The notes beneath the pieces were generated by a model. That model was not told where the DNA came from. It did no database searches and saw nothing but the letters and a program-made list of their open reading frames with translations. From the NCBI GenBank assembly GCA_964609305.1, contig CAZSRK010000028.1, forward strand, positions 1 to 29,664: a stretch of 29,664 nt of DNA, read 5' to 3'. This stretch comes from CAKSXP01 sp964609305. Lineage in GTDB: Bacteria > Bacillota > Clostridia > Oscillospirales > Oscillospiraceae. How positions within the stretch are numbered: position 1 is the stretch's first letter; every line of letters begins with the position of its first letter. This document shows positions 1 to 8,537 of the stretch, piece by piece. The translations under genes and the position numbers were made by a program.

Positions 1-54
1 AACCATGTCTTCTTTTATCTACTTTTCAATTTGCGAAAATTGTTGTACCTTATC
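1..54. mobile_element. Terminal inverted repeat, left copy (probable IS end)
   Basis: These 54 bases are the reverse complement of the last 54 bases of the window with one mismatch (base 42, G here against A in the other copy). Read outward from the genes, the repeat begins GATAAGGTACAA and runs off the contig. The GATAA start and AT-rich interior resemble the ends of IS256-family elements; that is recognition from memory, not a search. The repeat edge lies 6 bp past the stop codon of the ABC transporter gene, so the element probably sits between that gene and its original terminator. No transposase is visible because the contig stops here. Confidence 0.6.
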
Positions 55-60
55 TTTTTG

Positions 61-1860
61 TCAGGACACCTTTTCAAACTGGCTGTTGTAAAGGTCGGCG
101 TAAAAACCTCCCTTGGCCAACAGCTGCTCGTGATTGCCCTGTTCTATGATGTCCCCGTCCTTCAGCACCAGGATCAGGTCCGCATTTCTTATTGTGGACA
201 GCCGGTGAGCGATGACAAAACTGGTGCGATTCTCGGTGAGCTGATCCATAGCTTTCTGAGTTATGAGCTCCGTTCGGGTATCCACAGAGGAGGTGGCCTC
301 GTCCAGTATCAGCATGGGATTACCCTGTATCATGGCTCTTGCAATGGTAAGAAGCTGTTTTTGACCGGCAGAGATGGCAACGCTGCTGTCCAAAACTGTG
401 TCAAACCCGTTGGGCAGGGTTTCAATAAAGTGATAGATACCGCAGGCCCGGCAGGCTTCCTCCAGCTGCCGGTCAGTGACTCCGGTCTTGTTGTATACCA
501 GATTCTCCCGGACTGTGCCCTCAAACAGCCAGGTGTCCTGCAAAACCATGCTGAACATGTCGTGGACGCTCTCCCGCGTCATTTCGGAGGTGGGGATGCC
601 GTCTATTCTGATACTGCCGCTGTTTATCTCAAAGAAACGCATAAGCAGGTTGACCATTGTCGTTTTCCCCGCCCCGGTGGGGCCCACGATGGCCACTTTC
701 TGTCCCGGCAGGACGTGGGCAGAGAAGTCCTTGATGATGATCTTATCGGGATTATCCGGATAGCTGAACCGGACGTGCTCAAATTCCACTTCGCCCCGGA
801 TATCGGCAGGCGCTGAGCGCTTGCCGGTCTCATCCGGAAGCTCCTCCTCGTGAAGAAAGTCAAAGATATGGTCGCCGGCAGCGGCAGCCGTCTGCATCTG
901 GGTCATGCCCTGCGCCAGAGTACTCAGAGGAGAGGTGAACAGCCGGACATAGAGGATAAAGGCCACGATAACGCCAAAGGAGATCTGACCGCTCATGGCC
1001 AGAGCGGAACCCAGAACGCAGACCACCACATAGCCAAGGTTGCCCACGACGTTCATCAGCGGCTGCATTACGCCGGAGAGGAACTGGCTGCGCCACTCGG
1101 CGTCATAAAGCTTCGCATTCATGCCTCCAAAGGTCTCTTTGATCTGGACATTGGCGCGGGAGATGCGGACCACATCGTGGCCGGAGTACATCTCCTCGAT
1201 ATATCCGTTGAGGGTGCTCAGGCTAAACTGGCGGGCAGTGAAGTATTTCTGGGAACGGGACATCACCGCAGCCATGATGAGAAAACCGATCAGCGTGACG
1301 CCGATGGCGGCCAGGGCCATGTGCCATTCGGTCACAAACATCGTGATCAGGCAGCCGATAAACTGCGTCGCCGCGCTGATTATGGATGGCAGACTGTTCG
1401 CCATCGCCTGCTGCAGCGTGCTGACATCGTTTGTAACACGGCTGAGTATATCTCCGTAAGACACCTTGCTGAAATAACTCATGGGCACGCTGTTGATCTT
1501 TCTGGAAAGGTCCTGACGCATGTCTCTGGACAGGTCCAGAGTCACCGTGGCCATGATAAAGTGTTCCACATAAGTGAACAGGGCGCTCAGGCCATAGATA
1601 ATCAGCAGAAGTACACCAATATGCCCGATGGCGGAAAGGTCGATCTCCGTGGTCAAAGCGTCGGAGATCAGATCAGTGATCCTGCTTAGCAGGTTGGGGC
1701 CGATTATTGTCAGGATAGCGCCAGCAATGGCAAAAAGCAAAGCGAAGGCCGTGGGTATCTTCAGTTTGCTGGAATAGGAAAACAGCTCTTTCAGTACGCC
1801 GCCAATGCCTCTTTTGCTCTTTTCCGGTACCTGCATCCTGCGCTGTGTTAAATTGCTCAT
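61..1860 (-). CDS. ABC exporter half-transporter, catalytically competent subunit (BmrD/LmrD-like)
   Basis: A 599-residue half-transporter with a six-helix membrane domain (about residues 35-330) followed by a nucleotide-binding domain (about 355-595). Walker A is GPTGAGKTT at 393-401, the Q-loop Gln is 441, Walker B is LILDE ending at catalytic Glu521, and the switch His is His552. The signature motif is degenerate: SAGQ at 497-500 instead of SGGQ. It is translated from an AAGGAGG site that overlaps the stop of the upstream ABC gene (14-bp gap), so the two are co-expressed. Its neighbour has the opposite defects, so the two should form a heterodimeric multidrug-type exporter. The substrate is unknown; TetR control suggests a xenobiotic, bile compound or peptide. 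No terminator is seen before the IS end. Confidence 0.93.
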   Translation of the reverse strand: MSNLTQRRMQVPEKSKRGIGGVLKELFSYSSKLKIPTAFALLFAIAGAILTIIGPNLLSRITDLISDALTTEIDLSAIGHIGVLLLIIYGLSALFTYVEHFIMATVTLDLSRDMRQDLSRKINSVPMSYFSKVSYGDILSRVTNDVSTLQQAMANSLPSIISAATQFIGCLITMFVTEWHMALAAIGVTLIGFLIMAAVMSRSQKYFTARQFSLSTLNGYIEEMYSGHDVVRISRANVQIKETFGGMNAKLYDAEWRSQFLSGVMQPLMNVVGNLGYVVVCVLGSALAMSGQISFGVIVAFILYVRLFTSPLSTLAQGMTQMQTAAAAGDHIFDFLHEEELPDETGKRSAPADIRGEVEFEHVRFSYPDNPDKIIIKDFSAHVLPGQKVAIVGPTGAGKTTMVNLLMRFFEINSGSIRIDGIPTSEMTRESVHDMFSMVLQDTWLFEGTVRENLVYNKTGVTDRQLEEACRACGIYHFIETLPNGFDTVLDSSVAISAGQKQLLTIARAMIQGNPMLILDEATSSVDTRTELITQKAMDQLTENRTSFVIAHRLSTIRNADLILVLKDGDIIEQGNHEQLLAKGGFYADLYNSQFEKVS

Positions 1861-1874
1861 ATATATTCCCCTCC

Positions 1875-3635
1875 TTATGCGCCCAGTTCTTCGCTGGAAA
1901 GCTGAGACTGTGCGATCTCCTGATAGACCGGGCAGGTCCTCATCAGCTCCTCATGGGTACCCATACCGACCATACGCCCTTCGTCCAGAACGATGATTTT
2001 ATCCGCATCGCGTATGGTGCCAATGCGCTGCGCCACGATCAGGCGTGTCGTGTCCCCAAGCTCCCGGGACAGCGCCGAGCGCAGCTTCGCGTCGGTGCGA
2101 TAGTCCAGAGCAGAGAAGGAGTCGTCAAAGACCAGGATCTCCGGTTTGCGCGCCAGCGCCCGGGCGATGGAAAGCCTCTGCTTCTGGCCGCCAGAGACGT
2201 TGGTACCGCCCTCCGCGATGGGCGCGTGTATGCCGCCGGGCAGTTTTTCCACAAATTCGCTGGCCTGAGCCAGCTCCAGCGCCTGCCATACATCTTCGTC
2301 GGAATCCCCGCCGCGGCTGTCGCCAAACACAACGTTCTCCCGGACGTCGCCGGAGAACAGGACCGCCTTCTGGGTCACATAGCCTATGCGGTCATAAAGC
2401 GCGTCGAATGTGTAATCCTTTACATTTACTCCGTCTATCAGCACCTCTCCCCCGGTGGCGTCATAAAACCTGGCCGCAAGGCTGACCAATGCGGTCTTTC
2501 CGCTGCCTGTGGCACCGATGAAGGCCACAGTTTCGCCGCGTTTTACCTTAAAACTGATATCCTCCAGAACATTCTTATCTGAGGACGGATAGTGGAATGA
2601 GACATTGCGAAACTCCACCGTGCCGGTCTCGGGAGAGTCATTTTTGGTGCCCTGTCTCAGGTTGGTTTTCGCTTCAAGCACCTCGTTGATGCGCTGTGCA
2701 GACACCTGCGCCGCGGGCATGAGCATGATGATCATGACCAGCAGCATAATGGTCATTATCACATAGGTGGCATAGGTGCCGAAGACCACGATGTTGCTGA
2801 AAGTGGTCAGACGCAGGGCCGTATCGGCAACGGGCACATTGTTAACGATAGATGCACCAACCCAGTAGATAACCAGAGACAGGGAATTCATAGCCAGCGT
2901 GACACACGGCATGAGGAACGCAAAGGCCCGCTGGTTAAAGAGCTGGGTGCGCATAAGAGCCTCGTTGCCCTTTTGGAATTTGTCGTTTTGATAGTCCTCC
3001 GCATTGTAGGCGTGGACCACGTTGATACCGGTCAGATTCTCGCGGGCGACCATGTTGATATGGTCCGTCAGCTTCTGCACACGGCGGAAGCGAGGTACCA
3101 CGACGCCGATGATGACCACCATCATCACAAGCAGGGCCACCACAAATCCCGCCGTGATGGCGGAGAGCGTCCAGCTCTTATTGACTATCTTGATGATTGC
3201 CCACACCGCCATGACGGGGGATTTTATTATAACCTGCAATCCCATTGATACCAGCATCTGCACCTGGGTAATGTCGTTGGTGGTGCGGTTGATGAGACTG
3301 GGCACTGAAAAGGCCATCATCTCCTGCTGGCCGAAATCCGCGATCTTGTTGAAAACCGCCTCACGTATGGAAAAGCTGAACCCGGCGGACACCTTTGCAG
3401 TCAAATAGCCGCAGATGACGCTGAGGACCGCGCTGGCAAGCGTGCAGCCCAGCATTTCCAGGCCGGTATACAATATGTCTGACATAGTACTGTCCGGAGT
3501 CTTGATCAAAACGGTCAGATTGCTCATATAGTCGGGCAGCGACAGGTCAAAATATATCTGCCCCAGAATGAACACCACACATATGGCGGCCATTGTCCAT
3601 TCCCGCCGCCGCATATTACGAAGTAATTTAAGCAT
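1875..3635 (-). CDS. ABC exporter half-transporter with degenerate ATP site (BmrC/LmrC-like)
   Basis: A 586-residue half-transporter: membrane domain about residues 10-310, nucleotide-binding domain about 335-580. Walker A is GATGSGKT (374-381) and the signature is intact, VSGGQ (490-494). Walker B ends in Asp505 where the catalytic Glu should be (LVFDD), and Gln536 replaces the switch His. This is the pattern of the degenerate-site subunit of heterodimeric exporters such as TM287/288 and BmrCD (family knowledge). The reading frame is open much further upstream, into the TetR gene, but the ATG at 3633-3635 is the true start: it follows AAGGAGA at good spacing, and homology begins there. It lies 61 bp downstream of the TetR gene and 14 bp upstream of its partner. 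Confidence 0.93.
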   Translation of the reverse strand: MLKLLRNMRRREWTMAAICVVFILGQIYFDLSLPDYMSNLTVLIKTPDSTMSDILYTGLEMLGCTLASAVLSVICGYLTAKVSAGFSFSIREAVFNKIADFGQQEMMAFSVPSLINRTTNDITQVQMLVSMGLQVIIKSPVMAVWAIIKIVNKSWTLSAITAGFVVALLVMMVVIIGVVVPRFRRVQKLTDHINMVARENLTGINVVHAYNAEDYQNDKFQKGNEALMRTQLFNQRAFAFLMPCVTLAMNSLSLVIYWVGASIVNNVPVADTALRLTTFSNIVVFGTYATYVIMTIMLLVMIIMLMPAAQVSAQRINEVLEAKTNLRQGTKNDSPETGTVEFRNVSFHYPSSDKNVLEDISFKVKRGETVAFIGATGSGKTALVSLAARFYDATGGEVLIDGVNVKDYTFDALYDRIGYVTQKAVLFSGDVRENVVFGDSRGGDSDEDVWQALELAQASEFVEKLPGGIHAPIAEGGTNVSGGQKQRLSIARALARKPEILVFDDSFSALDYRTDAKLRSALSRELGDTTRLIVAQRIGTIRDADKIIVLDEGRMVGMGTHEELMRTCPVYQEIAQSQLSSEELGA

Positions 3636-3660
3636 AAGATCTCTCCTTAAATGTTTTTCA

Positions 3661-3678
3661 TTTCTCCCAATGGAGAAA
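3661..3678. promoter_or_regulatory. Small perfect inverted repeat in the TetR-ABC gap
   Basis: TTTCTCC, a 4-base loop CAAT, then GGAGAAA. It sits in the 61-bp gap between the tetR stop and the ribosome binding site of the first ABC gene. On the coding (minus) strand no T-run follows, so it is not a standard terminator. It could be an mRNA processing or stability hairpin, or a second weak operator. Function is unknown. Confidence 0.35.
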
Positions 3679-3696
3679 AACCGCAGGAGCCTGCAA

Positions 3697-4389
3697 TCAG
3701 GCGCCGGGTGCAATATCCGTCCGCCGGGTAGGGTTCTGACATGGGTCCGGCAGCACTGTCGCTGTGTCGTCCTGCTGACGGAGCACACCGAAGAGCACCA
3801 TATCCAGCATCTCCCCAGCGGTTTCCAGCATAGAGTGAAGATCCTGCCCCTTTCTCTCGCCCAGATAATATACGATAGTATTTTGAAAGAAAGAGTCCAC
3901 ACTCTCCAGGTAGCGGGTCGCCTTTTCCCTGTCCAGTCCCGGACGCAGCGGCATCCGTGACATTATCCGTGACATAAACTGCCTGTTCATTTCCCGTATT
4001 GGGGTGTGCAGTTGCCGTATATGCTCCGCCAGATGTTTGGGCGGACGGAGCATGGCGGCTTCAAATATCGCCTTCTGTTCAGGGTGAAGCTGGAAGTAGT
4101 GATCCCTGATCATGAAATAGTCTTTGATTGCATCCAGTGAGGATCTCTCGGCCAATTTGCCCATCTCCTGCTCGATATGGGCCTTCAGACCGGCAAAAGT
4201 CCTGTCCACACATAACATAAACAACTCGTTTTTATTTGAATAATAGTGGTACATCATTCCCTTGGAGATGCCATGATTGCCACATATGCGCTCCATGTTC
4301 ACTCCGTCATAGCCATAGAGCCCAAATTCCTCCAGCGCCGCATGATAAATTGCCTCTTTACTGCGTTCCTGCCGCTCTTTCTGTGTCAT
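3697..4389 (-). CDS. TetR/AcrR-family transcriptional regulator
   Basis: A 230-residue regulator. The N-terminal DNA-binding domain has the TetR helix-turn-helix at about residues 30-56 (VNMERICGNHGISKGMMYHYY, shown here as its core: ICGNHGISKGMMYHYY). The C-terminal ligand-binding domain is divergent, as usual in the family. The ATG at 4387-4389 follows an AAAGGAGG site. It is the first gene of the operon with the two ABC half-transporters, a layout typical of autoregulated efflux systems. A perfect palindrome (4541-4560) lies between the predicted -35 and -10 of its own promoter, the expected place for repression. The inducer is not predictable and is probably a substrate of the exporter. 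Confidence 0.92.
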   Translation of the reverse strand: MTQKERQERSKEAIYHAALEEFGLYGYDGVNMERICGNHGISKGMMYHYYSNKNELFMLCVDRTFAGLKAHIEQEMGKLAERSSLDAIKDYFMIRDHYFQLHPEQKAIFEAAMLRPPKHLAEHIRQLHTPIREMNRQFMSRIMSRMPLRPGLDREKATRYLESVDSFFQNTIVYYLGERKGQDLHSMLETAGEMLDMVLFGVLRQQDDTATVLPDPCQNPTRRTDIAPGA

Positions 4390-4538
4390 GCAGCATTTCC
4401 TCCTTTCGTCTTATTCGGTTTGCCGGCCCTCTTATCATACTGCTGCCGGCGCTGCGCCAAAGGCACCGCCAGGTACTAACGGACCGGTATCCGCCGCAAC
4501 ATATCTTCAGACTATCATGACAGTTTTTCTTATCGCAA

Positions 4539-4566
4539 GTTATAGACGATTTCGTCTATATTCCAA
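4539..4566 (-). promoter_or_regulatory. Promoter of the tetR-ABC operon
   Basis: On the minus strand: -35 TTGGAA (4561-4566), 16-bp spacer, -10 TATAAC (4539-4544). The predicted start site near 4532 gives a leader of about 140 nt before the tetR ATG. The spacer is filled by the palindromic operator. Confidence 0.6.
4541..4560. promoter_or_regulatory. Probable TetR operator
   Basis: A perfect inverted repeat: TATAGACGA, TT, TCGTCTATA (9-bp arms). It covers the promoter spacer and overlaps the -10 hexamer, the classic position for TetR-type repression. The AGAC...GTCT core is of the sort bound by TetR/AcrR proteins. It is most likely bound by the regulator at 3697-4389. Confidence 0.75.
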
Positions 4567-4812
4567 AAGTATAGCTCTTGCATATGCATTCATCCATATT
4601 TTTTCTGTGAAAAATCTATGAATTTTTAGAGATTAAATTATATATTTTCACAATAAATCCTGTCGGAAACAGTGTTTCCACTTTTTATGGAAAATTTCCG
4701 CAGATAATGAGATTCTGCGAAAGCTTTTCATTTTGACGATGTTTTTCGGTACTGTGCTTATCCCGAAGGCCCCGTGGTTTCTGTATTTTCTGTAGCTTAT
4801 TTTGGCGTTTTG

Positions 4813-4821
4813 TGATATAAT
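4813..4821 (+). promoter_or_regulatory. Extended -10 promoter of the MscS gene
   Basis: TGATATAAT: a TG-N extension with a consensus TATAAT at 4816-4821. The -35 region at the right spacing (TAGCTT, 4793-4798) is poor, as is common for extended -10 promoters. The predicted start is near 4828, about 30 nt before the ATG. Confidence 0.55.
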
Positions 4822-4857
4822 TTCCCGGCAATACTTATCAATTGGAGAAACAGAACC

Positions 4858-5664
4858 ATGAACATGAAGTTTTTTGAATTTTTGGAGGGCGTCAAAATAG
4901 GCTCCCTGTCGCTTGCAACGCTGTTGGGCGCACTGGTGGTATTCCTGATCTGCCTCGTCGCCATCAGGATAATAAAACGCATCGTCTCCGGTATCACTGC
5001 CAAAAGCCATCTGGAAAAGGGTCTCAAAAGTTTTATAAACTCCGTCGTCTCGGTCGGGCTCTGGGCAGTGGCCATCGTGATCATCGCCGACACGCTCGGC
5101 ATCCCGACGGCCTCGCTCGTGGCGCTGCTGTCCGTAGTCGGCCTTGCACTGTCATTGTCCGTGCAGGGTATCATGACGAACCTCTTTTCCGGCGTTACCA
5201 TCCTTGTGACCCGTCCCTTCGTTGCCGGCCAGTTTGTGGAGATCGGCGGCGTGTCCGGAACGGTCAGCGCCATCGGCATGTTCCATACGCAGATACTCAC
5301 ATCTGACAACCGCCGCATCTTCATCCCCAACGGCGATGTGACCGCGGCAAAGATCATAAACTATTCGGACGCGCCGCTGCGCCGGGTGGAGATAAACGTC
5401 TGCGCATCCTACGACTGCCTGACGCAGACGGTCAAGGATGCGCTCCTGTCGGCGGCAAAAGCGGTACCTCAGGTGCTCGACGAACCAGCGGCGGAGGCGC
5501 ATCTGCTTTCCTATCAGGACAGCAATATCGAGTATACCCTGCGCGTCTGGGTAAACAACGCCGACTACTGGCCGGTATATTTCGCCCTCACCGAGCTCGT
5601 ACGGGAGAAATTTGACGAATTCGGTGTGACCATGTCGTATCCGCAGGTCAGGATCATCAGCTGA
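4858..5664 (+). CDS. Small-conductance mechanosensitive channel, MscS family
   Basis: 268 residues, close to the 286 of E. coli MscS. Three membrane helices: about residues 16-38, 60-80 and the pore-lining TM3 at about 86-115, which is rich in Gly, Ala and Ser and runs into the conserved SVQGIMTNLFSG segment. The cytoplasmic beta domain follows (about 120-190, with the family-typical IPNGDV segment), then the alpha/beta vestibule domain. Such channels open under membrane tension and release solutes during hypo-osmotic shock. The ATG at 4858 follows TTGGAGA; a second in-frame ATG two codons on is less well spaced. It has its own extended -10 promoter and lies 31 bp before the first flavoprotein gene, so readthrough is likely. 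Confidence 0.93.
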   Translation: MNMKFFEFLEGVKIGSLSLATLLGALVVFLICLVAIRIIKRIVSGITAKSHLEKGLKSFINSVVSVGLWAVAIVIIADTLGIPTASLVALLSVVGLALSLSVQGIMTNLFSGVTILVTRPFVAGQFVEIGGVSGTVSAIGMFHTQILTSDNRRIFIPNGDVTAAKIINYSDAPLRRVEINVCASYDCLTQTVKDALLSAAKAVPQVLDEPAAEAHLLSYQDSNIEYTLRVWVNNADYWPVYFALTELVREKFDEFGVTMSYPQVRIIS

Positions 5665-5695
5665 CTGGGATTTTCAGTCGTTTTGAGGTGAGAAT

Positions 5696-6916
5696 ATGGC
5701 AAACATCGTTATAATCGGCGGCGGCGCCTCGGGCATGGCTGCCGCCATTGCCGCCTCGGAAAATAAGAGCAACAGCGTCACGGTGCTCGAGCGGCAGTCG
5801 CGCGTCGGACGAAAGCTGCTCTCGACCGGCAACGGACGATGCAACCTGACCAATTTCTCGGGCTTTGAGGGGCGCTACCACGGCGGCCGGCCGGGTTTTT
5901 CCGACCCTGCACTCAGCCATTTTGACGCGCAAAGCACGCTCCAATTTTTTGCGCGTCTGGGCCTTTTGACCACAACAGAGCCTTCGGGCAGGGTATATCC
6001 GATGAGCGACCACGCCTCCAGCGTCCTTGACGTTCTGCGCTTTGCGCTTGAGCGGGAGAACATCCTCCTGCGCACAGGCGTAACTGCGCAGTCGATAGAG
6101 CGTGCAAAAGGCGGCTTTCGCATCGTAACGGACTCAGAAGATTTTTTCTGCGAGCGCGTCATTGTCGCCTGCGGCGGCGCTGCGGGCTCCAAACTCGGCG
6201 GAGTGATGGACGGATATTCCCTCCTGCGCGGCCTGGGCCACCGCCGCACCGGGTTGTATCCCGCTCTGACACAGATAAAAACGCCCCCTGAATATCCACG
6301 CTCGGTCAAGGGTGTCAAGGCCGATGCTCTCGTACGCGTCCTCAGCGGGCGTCATACTCTTGCCCGGTCCAGGGGAGAAGTGCTGTTTACCGAAACAGGC
6401 GTCTCCGGCCCGGCGATATTCGATGTCTCACGCGCAGCGGCGGTGAACGGCACGGGTCTGGAACTGGCCCTGGACCTGATGGATGCGCTGTCGCACGACG
6501 GGCTTTTTGAATATCTTCGTAATGCGCGTGCGCGCCTCGGCCACAGGCCCGCGCGGGAGCTCTTCACAGGCTCTGTACACAACCGTCTCGGACAGCTTCT
6601 GGTCAAATACGCCGGGATATCCGGCTCACTTCCAGCCGGGGAGCTGACCGACGCGCAGCTTCGTCACGCAGCGGAATGCGCAAAGGATTTCCGTCTTGAG
6701 ATAACGGGTGTGGCCGGCTTTGACAGCGCACAGGTTACGGCCGGCGGCATAGACACCGCGGATTTCGACCCTTATACGCTTGAAAGCCTGCTTGTGCCGG
6801 ACCTTTACGCCTGCGGCGAGGTCCTTGACGTGGACGGCGACTGTGGCGGCTTCAACCTGCAGTGGGCCTGGGCCTCCGGACGTCTGGCGGGAGGAGGCGC
6901 GCCATGCTCAGATTAA
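5696..6916 (+). CDS. HI0933/YhiN/BaiN-family FAD-dependent oxidoreductase
   Basis: 406 residues, the normal size for this family. The FAD-binding Rossmann motif is at the N-terminus (VIIGGGASG, residues 5-13), followed by the family hallmark TGNGRCNLTN at 44-53 and a C-terminal FAD-contacting segment, GGFNLQWAWASG. The family is widespread and mostly of unknown substrate. One member, BaiN of Clostridium scindens, was linked to bile-acid reduction, but that name has been spread to many orthologues without evidence and should not be taken as function here. The ATG at 5696 follows GAGGTGA. The 3' end overlaps the next flavoprotein gene by 13 bp, so the two are translationally coupled. Confidence 0.9.
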   Translation: MANIVIIGGGASGMAAAIAASENKSNSVTVLERQSRVGRKLLSTGNGRCNLTNFSGFEGRYHGGRPGFSDPALSHFDAQSTLQFFARLGLLTTTEPSGRVYPMSDHASSVLDVLRFALERENILLRTGVTAQSIERAKGGFRIVTDSEDFFCERVIVACGGAAGSKLGGVMDGYSLLRGLGHRRTGLYPALTQIKTPPEYPRSVKGVKADALVRVLSGRHTLARSRGEVLFTETGVSGPAIFDVSRAAAVNGTGLELALDLMDALSHDGLFEYLRNARARLGHRPARELFTGSVHNRLGQLLVKYAGISGSLPAGELTDAQLRHAAECAKDFRLEITGVAGFDSAQVTAGGIDTADFDPYTLESLLVPDLYACGEVLDVDGDCGGFNLQWAWASGRLAGGGAPCSD

Positions 6917-8478
6917 GGGATATAAAGCTGTCGCCCGGGGCAGGCCGTCAGGCGCTTGTAACAGCCTGCGCCCGCGCGTTGGGCGTGCCGCAGGGGGATA
7001 TTGCCAGTCTGCGGATACTGCGCCGCGCCCTGGACGCAAGGCGCAAAAACGACATACATTACAATTACACACTGCTCGTCAGTCTTGCCCGGGGAGAAGA
7101 TGCGGCGTTGGCACACTGCTCAAACTGCGAGCGGTATGAGCCGAAGGTCTACCTCCCGCCGTCCTGTGTGGCGGGAGGGGACAGGCCTGTCGTCGTGGGC
7201 TTCGGCCCGGCGGGTATGTTTGCGGCGCTGGCGCTGGCGGAGGCGGGACTGCGCCCCGTCGTCATCGAGCGCGGGGAGCGTGTCGAAAAACGCCGCGAAA
7301 AGGTGGACGAGTTCTGGCGCAGCGGCGCGCTGGACCCCGAGTGCAACGTCCAGTTTGGAGAGGGCGGCGCCGGCGCGTTTTCCGACGGCAAGCTCAACAC
7401 GGGCACGCGGGACGGGCGTATCGGCTGGGTCCTCTCGCGTCTGCACGGTTTCGGTGCGCCGGAGAGTGTGGAATACGACGCGCGGCCGCACGTCGGCACG
7501 GACGTACTGCTCGGCGTCGTCAGGTCGCTGCGGGAACATATTATTTCACTCGGAGCCGAGATCCGTTTTTCGCACAGGTTAACGGATTTCGAGTCCGACG
7601 ACGGTGCGCTGGAGGCCCTCATCGTCAGCTCACCTGTGGGGAGATACCGCCATTCATGCCGCCGCGCTGTACTCGCCGTCGGGCACAGCGCGCGCGATAC
7701 GTTCGAGATGCTGTTTTCAAAGGGCGTGGCCATGGAGCCAAAGGGCTTTTCCATGGGCGTGCGCATTGAACACCCACAGCCACTAATCGACAGGGCTCAG
7801 TACGGCCGCGAGCGGGGAGATCTCAAACTTCCCGCGGCCGAATACCGGCTCAGCTGCAAATTTGACGGCGGCAGCGCGTACACGTTCTGCATGTGTCCGG
7901 GCGGATATGTCGTCGCCGCAGCGAGCGAACCGGGCCGGGTCGTGACCAACGGCATGAGCTATTCCGGCCGCGCCGGGGAAAATGCCAACAGCGCAATCTT
8001 GGTCACGCTCAGCCCCGCGGACTTCCCGTACCCGGGCGCTCTCGGCGGGATTCTCTGGCAGCGGGAGCTGGAGTCACGCGCGTTTGAGCTTGGCGGCGGG
8101 AATTACTGCGCCCCTGCACAGACCGTGGGCGATTTCCTGGGCACAGGGTCAGACAGCGCGGTCACGCCGACTTACAGGCCGGGCGTGCGATTTTGCGATT
8201 TACACGCGCTGTTTCCGGAAAAAATCAGCCTTGCGCTCCGCCGCGCCCTGCCGCTGCTGGGTCAAAAGCTGCGCGGCTTCGACTCTCCGGGGGCCGTAAT
8301 GACCGGGCCGGAGACACGTTCGTCCTCGCCTGTACGCGTACTGCGGGGCCCGGACAGGGTCTCTGTCAGCCTGCGCGGCCTGTATCCCTGTGGGGAGGGC
8401 GCGGGCTACGCCGGAGGCATAGTCTCCTCGGCGGTGGACGGCCTGCGCTGTGCGGAGGCGATTATTGAAAACAGATGA
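6904..8478 (+). CDS. COG2509-type FAD-dependent dehydrogenase
   Basis: 524 residues. An N-terminal domain of about 90 residues (ferredoxin-like in relatives) has two cysteines spaced CSNC at about 72-75. It is followed by a FAD-binding Rossmann motif (VVGFGPAG, 97-104) and the family block FGEGGAGAFSDGKL at 151-164. The C-terminus has a second FAD contact, GEGAGYAGGI. The start at 6904 is preferred over an upstream in-frame ATG because GGGAGGAGG lies just before it. It overlaps the upstream oxidoreductase gene by 13 bp. The substrate is unknown; pairing with a YhiN-type flavoprotein suggests related redox work. Followed by the terminator at 8622-8655. Confidence 0.88.
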   Translation: MLRLRDIKLSPGAGRQALVTACARALGVPQGDIASLRILRRALDARRKNDIHYNYTLLVSLARGEDAALAHCSNCERYEPKVYLPPSCVAGGDRPVVVGFGPAGMFAALALAEAGLRPVVIERGERVEKRREKVDEFWRSGALDPECNVQFGEGGAGAFSDGKLNTGTRDGRIGWVLSRLHGFGAPESVEYDARPHVGTDVLLGVVRSLREHIISLGAEIRFSHRLTDFESDDGALEALIVSSPVGRYRHSCRRAVLAVGHSARDTFEMLFSKGVAMEPKGFSMGVRIEHPQPLIDRAQYGRERGDLKLPAAEYRLSCKFDGGSAYTFCMCPGGYVVAAASEPGRVVTNGMSYSGRAGENANSAILVTLSPADFPYPGALGGILWQRELESRAFELGGGNYCAPAQTVGDFLGTGSDSAVTPTYRPGVRFCDLHALFPEKISLALRRALPLLGQKLRGFDSPGAVMTGPETRSSSPVRVLRGPDRVSVSLRGLYPCGEGAGYAGGIVSSAVDGLRCAEAIIENR

Positions 8479-8537
8479 TTGTTTTCCTCCGATTTTTTTC
8501 TCCTGTTTGGAAATTTAACATGCCTGCCCTTCGGAGC

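Larger units (their letters stand above)
4390..4857. other. Divergent intergenic region between tetR and the MscS gene
   Basis: A 468-bp AT-rich stretch with no convincing gene. It holds the long tetR leader, the tetR promoter and operator, and the MscS promoter. Between the promoters are several short inverted repeats of unknown role: GGAAAC-AGT-GTTTCC at 4665-4679 and CGCAGA...TCTGCG around 4699-4719. Short open frames here lack ribosome binding sites. Confidence 0.6.

Noticed and set aside
850..1689. Plus-strand open frame of 279 codons in the ABC gene
   Set aside because: Shadow of the ABC membrane domain; His- and Gly-rich composition typical of antisense frames.
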